Shown: in pieces, positions 5,479 through 12,576 of the stretch
How the letters are laid out: each line of letters begins with the position of its first letter
Position numbering within the stretch: the first letter of the stretch is position 1
Source of the DNA: Clostridiaceae bacterium
GTDB taxonomy: Bacteria > Bacillota > Clostridia > Lachnospirales > Lachnospiraceae
DNA: 17,813 nt
Direction of reading: 5' to 3'
Assembly: GCA_018378255.1 (NCBI GenBank)
Contig: JAGZXV010000120.1
Location: 1 to 17,813 of the forward strand
Made by a program: the position numbers and the translations under genes
The notes under the pieces: model-generated
Database searches by the model: none
Told to the model about the DNA's origin: nothing
What the model saw: the letters and a program-made list of their open reading frames with translations, nothing else

Positions 5479-7245
5479 CTATCTTCCGCTTCCCTGGCGC
5501 TGGCTGCCGCCCTGACGCTGACCGCCGCCCGGCCCGCCCTGCATTCCGCCGCCCTGAGGCATTCCGCCCTGCATTCCAGGCATCATGAAGCTGGTGGAAC
5601 TGCCGGAGGATTCGGAAAGATACACAGTATCTCCTTCTGAAATTCCGCTCACGATCTCCACATAATCGTCATTTATCAATCCGGTCTCCACCTCAACCGA
5701 GCGAAATCCCGCCGGAACCATGCCCTGAGCCTCTGTAACGGTTTCATCTTTTATATAAACACGGTTGCCGCGCATTAAAGCTCCAACCGGAATCAGCAGT
5801 ACATCGGAAGCTTCATCGAGAATGATCCGGCCGTCCACATTCATCCCCGGCAAAAGGCTGCCCACCTCATCCAGAGTAACGGTTACAGGATAATTAGTCA
5901 CCCCATTGGAATAAGAGCTTTGAAGGCTGACATTGGTAACGGTTCCTGTAAAGGTTTGATTCTCAATGGCATCCGCAGTAACCTCAACTTTTTGCCCTAC
6001 TTTTACTTTCTGAACATCCAGCTCATCTATGGACATCTCAAATGTCACCTCAGACAAATCATAAATTACCGCCATCACCGTAGAATTGCTGCTGCTCCTG
6101 CTGATATTATCTCCCACTTTACTGGTCTTTGTTATCACCTGGCCGGATATCGGGGCCGTAATCGTATAGTCCTCATAAGAATCCTGGGTAGTATCCACTT
6201 TGCTTTGAGCCGATTCTAATGTTTCTTCTGCTTTATCCATAGCATCTTTATAGCTTCTTATCAGCTTTTCCGCGTCTTTAGCCGCTATACGGAAAATGGG
6301 GGTTCCCACAGTCACATAATCCCCTTCATTAACCAGTAATGCCTCGACTTCTACATTGGACGACACATCGCATTTTAAACTGGTATCCAGAACGGCCTCA
6401 AACTGGCCTTCCGCCGCGCTCAAAAAATCACCTACGGTCAAAGTCGCCCAATGATCGGCTGTTAACCCGCCTGGATTTGCTGTTTCGACCGTAACATAGC
6501 GGATTAGACGGCCTCCGGTCAATGTTTCATCCATATTGCTGACCGCAGTGACCACACCGTTCAACTGCTCCATCGTATCCGTCAAGGTAATGATTCCCTG
6601 GCTGCCAATGGGAATTAATGCGGCTTCCACGGATAAAAACGGCACTTTTAATTTCATAGTCTGGTCATTATAAATGGAGGCAATTTCTTTCTCCGAACCC
6701 ACTTTATCTCCTGCCTGTATGTTCAGCTTCGTGATAAAACCGCTTCGTGTCGACTTATATGTATTGCCGCTGTACTTTTCCAGCGCCTCATTATAATCTT
6801 CCACCGCCACATCATAATTGGACTGTGCACGTTCCAGGGAATTTGCTGCGGATTTTAAATCCGTTTCCATAGAGGAAACATCGATCTGATATAAAATCTG
6901 CCCCTTTTCCACCTGATCTCCTTCCTCGAAACCGGCCGAAATAATCTCGCCTTCCACCAACGATGTAATCTCATAGGTATCCTTTGGAGATATTGTACCG
7001 GAGGAGGAAAGCTCTGACGTGATATCGCCCTTTGTCACCACTGCGGTTCTGACCGTTTCAGCTCCTGCATTCGTTTTTTTCGAACCGGCCGTCACTTTTG
7101 GAACAATCACCACTGCGGCGGCAGCAGTCAGGGCCAAAACCATGAGCCCGATTTTTTTACTGCTGTTTTTCCTTTTTCTACCGTCCCGTCTGATTTCAGT
7201 TTTCGGCGATTTGTCTTTTTTTCTGAATCCTATTTTCATTCTCAT
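5479..7245 (-). CDS. HlyD/MacA-like adaptor with two lipoyl/hairpin modules
   Basis: A 588-residue membrane-anchored adaptor of the export complex. A very basic N-terminus (1-31) and one helix (about 32-49) anchor it; the rest is outside. Two lipoyl-type modules are visible: the first with half-motifs at about 91-122 and 163-195 around a short coiled coil (124-160), the second at about 295-322 and 361-393 around another coiled coil (323-357). A beta-barrel (about 395-475) and membrane-proximal domain (480-545) follow, then a Gly/Gln/Met-rich tail (553-588). It is much longer than MacA or YknX (about 370-380). The first ATG (7245) lies only two or three bases after GGGAG; the ATG at 7239 is better spaced and may be the true start. 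It lies 14 bp after the SLH gene. Confidence 0.9.
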   Translation of the reverse strand: MRMKIGFRKKDKSPKTEIRRDGRKRKNSSKKIGLMVLALTAAAAVVIVPKVTAGSKKTNAGAETVRTAVVTKGDITSELSSSGTISPKDTYEITSLVEGEIISAGFEEGDQVEKGQILYQIDVSSMETDLKSAANSLERAQSNYDVAVEDYNEALEKYSGNTYKSTRSGFITKLNIQAGDKVGSEKEIASIYNDQTMKLKVPFLSVEAALIPIGSQGIITLTDTMEQLNGVVTAVSNMDETLTGGRLIRYVTVETANPGGLTADHWATLTVGDFLSAAEGQFEAVLDTSLKCDVSSNVEVEALLVNEGDYVTVGTPIFRIAAKDAEKLIRSYKDAMDKAEETLESAQSKVDTTQDSYEDYTITAPISGQVITKTSKVGDNISRSSSNSTVMAVIYDLSEVTFEMSIDELDVQKVKVGQKVEVTADAIENQTFTGTVTNVSLQSSYSNGVTNYPVTVTLDEVGSLLPGMNVDGRIILDEASDVLLIPVGALMRGNRVYIKDETVTEAQGMVPAGFRSVEVETGLINDDYVEIVSGISEGDTVYLSESSGSSTSFMMPGMQGGMPQGGGMQGGPGGGQRQGGSQRQGSGR

Positions 7246-7259
7246 AGCTCCCGGGTTAA

Positions 7260-8351
7260 TTAATATTCAATATAGTCGATTACAGTATAGACTGTCGTAC
7301 CGTCTGATTTTTCTGTCGTCTCACAGACGAGGGCCACTTCATCCCCGATTCCAACAGTCCCGTACATGGAAAATGCAAATTGAACCTGAGATGAATCCAG
7401 AGAAAACTTCTCGTCATCTCCATAAGTATCCAGTGTAATGGCATTGGGAGTCATGACATCAGCTGATGTATAATAAATGTTGATGACTTCTCCCCTGACG
7501 ACCGTATGGCTGGCATCCCCATTGTCCTCACTGTAAGCCCAGACGCTTTTCGTCGCAGTGCTGTAATAGATGATCACATATCCATACTCGGACATCTTGC
7601 TCCTGATTTCAGAAATAGAACTTCCGGAGCCGTTTAAGAATAAATTGGCTTCCCCCAGATCAAAGGGAACCCAATCTTCCAGATCATAACTTTTTCTGAC
7701 CAGTTTTGGACCTTTTAAATTGTTATCCGCAAGAGTCAGCGGATTGATCTCTCCATCTGAATTGAGCTCCAGATCCAACACTTTACCATAAAATGTCCCG
7801 CTCTTTGTATCTGTCTTCAAAAGATTATAAAATAGATTAATGCAGTCCGACTTATTCAATATCTCATCGCTGTTGCGCTCTACATTTTCGTTCAATTCCA
7901 GATAATAAAATTTAGAAAGCCGGGAATTAAGCTGGTCTCCTGTAAAATCCTCATTGGTATATCCTAAAAGAGCGAGAAGCCCCCGCGCCGCTTCCTGCAT
8001 CGTTATATAGCTGTCAGGCTTGAATAAACCGCCCAGATAGCCGCTCATCCATCCCTGTTCTGCCGCAATCCTGATCTGAGCCGCATAGCGGTGGTCCCTG
8101 GGAACATCCGCGAATACAGAAACATTGCTCATCTGAGATACTGTGCTCTTATATGTAGTGGAATTGACCAGCATATAGGCGAATTCCCCTCTTGTCACCT
8201 GTTCGCTGACATTCGTCACATTCATGATCCCAGCTATACCGATCACCTTTTTTCTCATATCAAAATCAGAAGAGGCCTCTGCTGTTATCGGAAATACCGC
8301 GGTTGCGGCTGCAACGACTGCTAAAACTGCCGCCATACTTCGTTTGTACAT
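7260..8351 (-). CDS. Secreted S-layer-homology (SLH) domain protein
   Basis: A 363-residue exported protein, first gene of the export operon. The ATG at 8351 is chosen over one 30 codons upstream because GGAGG sits seven bases before it and it begins a clean signal peptide (MYKRSMAAVL onward, cleavage likely after AEA at about 24-26). An imperfect SLH repeat lies at about 33-65 and a good one at about 80-130, with FADVPRDHRYA, the G-W-M-SGY turn and FKPDSYITMQEAARGL. SLH domains bind secondary cell wall polymer, so the protein should sit in the wall. The C-terminal 220 residues match no family I know. Placement directly before the HlyD adaptor suggests a wall-bound extension of the exporter; that is inference. 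Confidence 0.85.
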   Translation of the reverse strand: MYKRSMAAVLAVVAAATAVFPITAEASSDFDMRKKVIGIAGIMNVTNVSEQVTRGEFAYMLVNSTTYKSTVSQMSNVSVFADVPRDHRYAAQIRIAAEQGWMSGYLGGLFKPDSYITMQEAARGLLALLGYTNEDFTGDQLNSRLSKFYYLELNENVERNSDEILNKSDCINLFYNLLKTDTKSGTFYGKVLDLELNSDGEINPLTLADNNLKGPKLVRKSYDLEDWVPFDLGEANLFLNGSGSSISEIRSKMSEYGYVIIYYSTATKSVWAYSEDNGDASHTVVRGEVINIYYTSADVMTPNAITLDTYGDDEKFSLDSSQVQFAFSMYGTVGIGDEVALVCETTEKSDGTTVYTVIDYIEY

Positions 8352-8554
8352 CAATTTCCTCCATTCCGAAACGCTCTCCGCCAATAAAATCACCAATGTT
8401 CCATCCCAGGCGATGCCATCACCGGATACGTATCTGCACAAATTTCTTTATTTTTACTCTACCAATTGAATGTGTTAAATTTGTGTATTCAACCTGAAAA
8501 TCCTTTAAGGTTTCTCAAATAACAAAGGAAAGTTTTATCTAACTGAAAAAAATA
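8352..8554 (-). other. Upstream region of the SLH operon, no gene found
   Basis: Together with the hairpin at 8555-8615, this is the 329-bp space between the patatin and SLH genes. It must hold the operon promoter. A weak candidate on the minus strand is TTTAAC-17-TAAAAA near 8450-8480. Other visible structure is a 10-bp palindrome GATACGTATC at 8425-8434 and a small stem GGTGATG/CATCGCC around 8410-8424. No known riboswitch was recognised. Confidence 0.4.
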
Positions 8555-8615
8555 ACAGCCGGAGAGACAAGGAAGCCTGGGCCATTGGCCCATACTTCCT
8601 TGTCTCCCCGGCTGT
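8546..8615 (-). terminator. Very long terminator hairpin after the patatin gene
   Basis: Two 21-nt arms (8555-8575 and 8595-8615) pair with a single mismatch. Inside them a further perfect TGGGCC-ATT-GGCCCA hairpin (8578-8592) extends the stem to about 27 bp. On the minus strand it is followed by TTATTTTTTT (T7 as A7 at 8546-8552). It ends the metY-cls-patatin transcript and insulates the SLH operon. Confidence 0.88.
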
Positions 8616-8680
8616 ATACCGGCCTTATAATTATTTCGGCCAGAAAAACCAGCAGGAAACACCGCATAACATTCTGCATT

Positions 8681-9535
8681 TTAAATCCCCAAATACTCTC
8701 TTAGTTTTGGCAGAGTATCCTCCATCAGCGCTCTTCCTTCCTGGTAAAGAGCCTCCAATTTCTTCACATCCTGTTCCACTCTGGAAACCGTCACTTTGTT
8801 TCTGGGACGTATTACAAAGACCTTGCCCTCTTCTTCCAGCCGGTCAATTTCCTCCTGCATGCGGTTGTACCGCTCAGGAATCTCCTCCAATGCGGCTCTC
8901 AGCTGAGGGAGAGGGGCAAAATACTGGTCATATCCACGTCTCATCCATCTTCCCGGCTCTTTTTTTCTGTATCCGTGTTCCCTGGTGAGAACCAAAACCA
9001 CCTTTTCATAGCCCTCATCCAATGCCTTCTGATAAGCAATCGGCATGGAAACACCGCCGTCCAGATAATTTTTTCCTTCCACCAAGATCATGCGGGAAAG
9101 CACCGGCATGCTGCTGGATGCCTGAATTGCCGATATCAGGTCTGTACAAACCCCTTTTTCAAAATACTCCGGTTTTCCTGTTTTGCATCTGGTAGCCACC
9201 GCTACATATCTCTGTTCAGATTTATAAAATGTCTCATAATCGAATGGGACCAGCTCATTGCTCAGTTCCCCGAACAGGAAATCAAAGTTGAATATAGCCC
9301 TGTTTTTCAGCATATTCCTGAAACTCAAATACCTCTTATCATGTACGTATTGTGTGTTGATTTTCAGTGTTCTTCCAACCTGTTTGCTGATATAATTCAT
9401 TCCGCACATGGAGCCGGCCGAAACGCCGTTCACATAAGACAGTTCAATGCCCTGCTCCACCAGCACATCCAGCACTCCTGATGTGAACAGGCATCGTAAA
9501 GAACCACCTTCCAAAACCAATGCACCTTCTGTCAT
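8681..9535 (-). CDS. Patatin-like phospholipase (YjjU-type)
   Basis: A 284-residue predicted acyl hydrolase with the patatin Ser-Asp dyad: an oxyanion-loop variant EGGSLRC at 9-15, the nucleophile elbow GVSAGS with Ser39, and the DGG triad with Asp159 in NYLDGGVSMPIA. These residues are all present, so it should be active on phospholipid or other acyl esters. It has no signal peptide and is probably cytoplasmic or membrane-associated. GAGAGG stands five bases before the ATG. It lies 95 bp after cardiolipin synthase on the same strand; no terminator was seen in that gap, so co-transcription is likely, and membrane lipid turnover is a reasonable role. The perfect palindrome AATATCCGGATATT at 9596-9609 in the gap could be an operator for a separate promoter. 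Confidence 0.9.
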   Translation of the reverse strand: MTEGALVLEGGSLRCLFTSGVLDVLVEQGIELSYVNGVSAGSMCGMNYISKQVGRTLKINTQYVHDKRYLSFRNMLKNRAIFNFDFLFGELSNELVPFDYETFYKSEQRYVAVATRCKTGKPEYFEKGVCTDLISAIQASSSMPVLSRMILVEGKNYLDGGVSMPIAYQKALDEGYEKVVLVLTREHGYRKKEPGRWMRRGYDQYFAPLPQLRAALEEIPERYNRMQEEIDRLEEEGKVFVIRPRNKVTVSRVEQDVKKLEALYQEGRALMEDTLPKLREYLGI

Positions 9536-9595
9536 CTCTACCTCTCAATCCGCCGCTTGACACGGCATAAAAACACTATCCTATTCATCATTTCC

Positions 9596-9609
9596 AATAT
9601 CCGGATATT
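9596..9609. promoter_or_regulatory. Perfect palindrome between cardiolipin synthase and patatin genes
   Basis: AATATCCGGATATT is a 14-bp perfect palindrome in the 95-bp gap between the two genes. It may be a binding site for a dimeric regulator. No convincing promoter with correct spacing was found around it. Confidence 0.35.
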
Positions 9610-9630
9610 AAAACGGTTTTTTACGCGAAA

Positions 9631-11184
9631 CTACATCAGCGGGGCAAATAATCTCAACATGCTTCCTGCAACCTTCTTGATCACAGGATATTCCCTGCAG
9701 TCCTCCAGGGTAATCATCCGGCACATCTTTAATGTGTCCTGGAAGTCCTCTTCCACCGTTTTCACTGCCGCATTCCGGTACATGTAAGTACCACATTCAA
9801 AATGCAGATACAGACTTCTGAAATCCAGATTAATTGTTCCCACCACCGCCTTTTCATCATCGCTGGTAAATACCTTGGCATGCACAAATCCCGGAGTATA
9901 TTCATAAATCTTCACCCCGTCTTCGATCAGCTCCTGATAATAAGACCGGGCCAGCAGATAGGCATAGACTTTATCCGGTATATGAGGCATGATAATTACC
10001 GTTTCAACCCCTCTTTTTGCTGCATAAGTGAGGGCAGATACCATCTCGTCATCCAAAATCAGGTAAGGTGTCATGATATGGACATATTTGGTAGCCTGGT
10101 TCAATATATCTTTATATATATTAGCTCCTACCGGTTCCTGGTCTATAGGGCTGTCGCCATAGGGAACCACAAATCCCTGCCAGTTCAGGTCCTGCGGATA
10201 TTGGTAATCTGCCGGCTTTAAATACCGGGCGTAATCGTCCTTCACCCGCTCACTGATGCTCCACATCTGAAGAAACATCATGGTAAAACTGTCCACCGCG
10301 TCCCCCCGGACCATAATGGAGGTATCCTTCCACCTGCCAAATCTCACCCTCTGGTTGATGTACTCATCCGCCAGGTTAATGCCGCCGGTAAACGCGGTTA
10401 CTCCGTCAATTACCGTAATTTTTCTATGATCCCTGTTATTCTGGTAACTGGACAAAGCCGGCTTAATCGGTGCGAACTGTTTGCACCTGATCCCATAGCT
10501 TTCCAGCCGCTTGGGATAGCTGTAAGGAAGCAGGGCAATGGAACACATGCCGTCGTACATAAAACGCACCTCTACCCCCTCTTTTACCTTCTCCTTTAAA
10601 ATCTCCAGAATGCTGTCCCACATCAGGCCTTCTTCCACAATGAAGTACTCCATAAAAATAAAATGTCTGGCGCTTTTTAACTGTTCCAGCATCTCAGGAA
10701 ATGCATCCTCTCCATATGGATAATATTTAACATTGGTATTCGTATAGGCCGGATACTTGCCAAAATCATTAAAATATCTGACCAGTGTCGCTTCTCTGTG
10801 GCTCTGTGCTTCAATCTGCCCAAGCACATCCTGATTCTGTTCAAGATATGGCCTGGTATCCCGGATGGCTTCATTTAAACGCCTGTTGATCACTTTCACT
10901 CCGATCTGAAGCTCTACAAATAAGTAGAACAAGGATCCGAATACGGGCACAACCAAAACAGGAATCATCCAAGCCATCTTATAGCTTGGATTTTCTTTCT
11001 TATTCAATATATAAATAACTACGGCAGCACTCAAAAGAGTAAAGCTGCCGTAGATATAAAACATATACTGTCTCAGCCACCGGAAGCAGGACATCAGAAT
11101 ACCAATTTGAATCAGCAGAAATATAACCAGCAGTGTGGTTCTTCCAAAAACGATTCTAAGCAGTTTTCTAAGTTTTTTAACCAA
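9631..11184 (-). CDS. cls: Cardiolipin synthase (phospholipase D superfamily)
   Basis: A 517-residue membrane enzyme that condenses two phosphatidylglycerol molecules into cardiolipin and glycerol. Two hydrophobic helices lie at about 16-34 and 41-60, with a third hydrophobic stretch at about 70-92, then two phospholipase D catalytic motifs: H253-x-K255 with D260 in HRKITVIDG, and H435-x-K437 with D442 in HAKVFTSDD. Both HKD motifs are complete, each followed by the expected GGxN- or GTxNLD-type element. The length is usual for Firmicute Cls. The start is a TTG codon with GGGAGGGA seven bases upstream; no better ATG exists nearby. It follows the metY-type gene by 30 bp on the same strand, so it probably shares that transcript. 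Confidence 0.94.
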   Translation of the reverse strand: MVKKLRKLLRIVFGRTTLLVIFLLIQIGILMSCFRWLRQYMFYIYGSFTLLSAAVVIYILNKKENPSYKMAWMIPVLVVPVFGSLFYLFVELQIGVKVINRRLNEAIRDTRPYLEQNQDVLGQIEAQSHREATLVRYFNDFGKYPAYTNTNVKYYPYGEDAFPEMLEQLKSARHFIFMEYFIVEEGLMWDSILEILKEKVKEGVEVRFMYDGMCSIALLPYSYPKRLESYGIRCKQFAPIKPALSSYQNNRDHRKITVIDGVTAFTGGINLADEYINQRVRFGRWKDTSIMVRGDAVDSFTMMFLQMWSISERVKDDYARYLKPADYQYPQDLNWQGFVVPYGDSPIDQEPVGANIYKDILNQATKYVHIMTPYLILDDEMVSALTYAAKRGVETVIIMPHIPDKVYAYLLARSYYQELIEDGVKIYEYTPGFVHAKVFTSDDEKAVVGTINLDFRSLYLHFECGTYMYRNAAVKTVEEDFQDTLKMCRMITLEDCREYPVIKKVAGSMLRLFAPLM

Positions 11185-11214
11185 ATTAATCCCTCCCGGA
11201 TAGTAAATAACCGA

Positions 11215-12492
11215 TTATCTCAACGCCTGTTCAATATCGGCAATGATATCGTCTGCATTCTCAATACCAACACTTAAACGGATCAGTGAAGGATCAACCC
11301 CCGCCTCTTTAAGCTGCTGTTCATTGAGCTGTCTGTGAGTGTGGCTGGCCGGATGAAGTACGGAAGTACGGGCATCCGCCACATGGGTAACAATGGCCGC
11401 CATCTTCAGCTTATCCATAAATTCTCCAGCAGCCTGCCTTCCGCCTGTCAAGCCGAAAGAAATGACGCCGCATGTGCCGTTTGGCATATATTTCTGTGCC
11501 AGATCGTAATACTTATCCCCTTTTAAGCCTGGATAATTAACCCATGCCACATCCGCTCTGCTCTTTAAGTATTCAGCTACTTTCTGGGCATTGGCGCAAT
11601 GACAAGGCATGCGCAGATGAAGGGTTTCAAGCCCAATATTCAGAAGAAACGCATTCTGCGGAGACTGAATGGAACCTAAATCCCGCATGAGCTGTGCAGT
11701 AGCCTTTTGGATATAAGCACATTTTCCGAAACGTTCCGAATAAATGATTCCGTGGTAGGATTCGTCCGGAGTGGTAAGACCCGGATATTTATCCTTATGT
11801 GCTTCCCAGTCAAAATTACCGCTGTCCACAATACAGCCGCCCACGGTCAGCGCATGACCGTCCATATATTTTGTGGTGGAATGGGTGACAATATCCGCTC
11901 CCCACTCAAAAGGCCTGCAGTTGATCGGCGTTGCAAAGGTATTATCCACAATCAGCGGTACTCCGTGGTTATGGGCGAGTTTTGCGAACTTCTCTATATC
12001 CAGAACCACCAAAGCAGGATTGGCAATGGTTTCAGCAAACACGGCCTTTGTATTGGGACGGAATGCCTGTTCCAGTTCTTCCTCAGAGGCATCCGGGTCT
12101 ACAAGGGTAAACTCTATGCCAAAACGTTTTAACGTCACTGTGAAAAGGTTGGAGGAGCCGCCATAAATCGTTGCTGAACTCACCACATGATCCCCTTCCG
12201 AACAGATATTGATGATCGCATACAGATTGGCCGCCTGACCGGAGGAAGTCAGCATAGCCGCTGTGCCGCCTTCCAGTTCGCAGATCTTACTGGCAACCGC
12301 ATCGTTTGTAGGGTTGGCAAGACGGGTATAAAAATATCCGTTCTCCTCCAAATCAAACAGACGGCCCATCTGCTCACTTGTCTCATATTTAAAAGTTGTA
12401 CTTTGATAGATCGGCAGAACTCTCGGCTCACCGTTCTTCGGCTGCCATCCGCCCTGTATACATATAGTTTCTCTTGAACGTTCCTGGTTCAT
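11215..12492 (-). CDS. metY: O-acetylhomoserine sulfhydrylase / aminocarboxypropyltransferase (MetY/CysD type)
   Basis: A 425-residue cytoplasmic PLP enzyme of the Cys/Met metabolism family, expected to make homocysteine from O-acetylhomoserine and sulfide. Visible family features: TIxxQGGWQP and LPIYQSTTFKYE at the N-terminus, YxRLxNPTNDAVASKICELEGG at about 55-76, SSGQAA for cofactor phosphate binding at about 83-88, VDNTFATP at about 182-189, and the PLP lysine K208 in HSTTKYMDGH. The length (about 425-430) and the long insert after VDSG fit MetY rather than the shorter cystathionine gamma-synthase. The ATG at 12492 is chosen over one 13 codons upstream because AGGAGG stands correctly before it. 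There is no S-box or T-box in the short leader. Confidence 0.93.
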   Translation of the reverse strand: MNQERSRETICIQGGWQPKNGEPRVLPIYQSTTFKYETSEQMGRLFDLEENGYFYTRLANPTNDAVASKICELEGGTAAMLTSSGQAANLYAIINICSEGDHVVSSATIYGGSSNLFTVTLKRFGIEFTLVDPDASEEELEQAFRPNTKAVFAETIANPALVVLDIEKFAKLAHNHGVPLIVDNTFATPINCRPFEWGADIVTHSTTKYMDGHALTVGGCIVDSGNFDWEAHKDKYPGLTTPDESYHGIIYSERFGKCAYIQKATAQLMRDLGSIQSPQNAFLLNIGLETLHLRMPCHCANAQKVAEYLKSRADVAWVNYPGLKGDKYYDLAQKYMPNGTCGVISFGLTGGRQAAGEFMDKLKMAAIVTHVADARTSVLHPASHTHRQLNEQQLKEAGVDPSLIRLSVGIENADDIIADIEQALR

Positions 12493-12543
12493 CCTCTGAT
12501 TCCTCCTATTATGTAAAAATATTATTGTCATTCATATTGAAAT

Positions 12544-12573
12544 AGTCTATCACAAACTGATGCCAAAAATCAA
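12544..12573 (-). promoter_or_regulatory. Possible promoter of the metY-cls-patatin unit
   Basis: On the minus strand, TTGATT (12568-12573) and an extended -10, TGATAGACT (box at 12544-12549), are separated by 18 bp. It would start transcription about 45 nt before metY. The match is only fair. There is no clear terminator after the upstream sulfatase gene, so readthrough is also possible. Confidence 0.4.
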
Positions 12574-12576
12574 TGG

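Noticed and set aside
8352..8441. A 30-codon N-terminal extension of the SLH protein
   Set aside because: The downstream ATG has GGAGG at the right distance and starts a proper signal peptide; the extension would bury that signal.
8365..8460. Riboswitch in the SLH operon leader (c-di-GMP type considered)
   Set aside because: Small stems are present, but the conserved core bases of c-di-GMP-I or -II riboswitches are not seen, and no other class fits.
12493..12531. A 13-codon N-terminal extension of the MetY-type enzyme
   Set aside because: The extension runs through the AGGAGG ribosome site of the downstream ATG, and family members start near MNxExRxET.
12493..12545. S-box (SAM) riboswitch or T-box before the sulfur amino acid gene
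   Set aside because: The leader is only about 45 nt, too short for either element.
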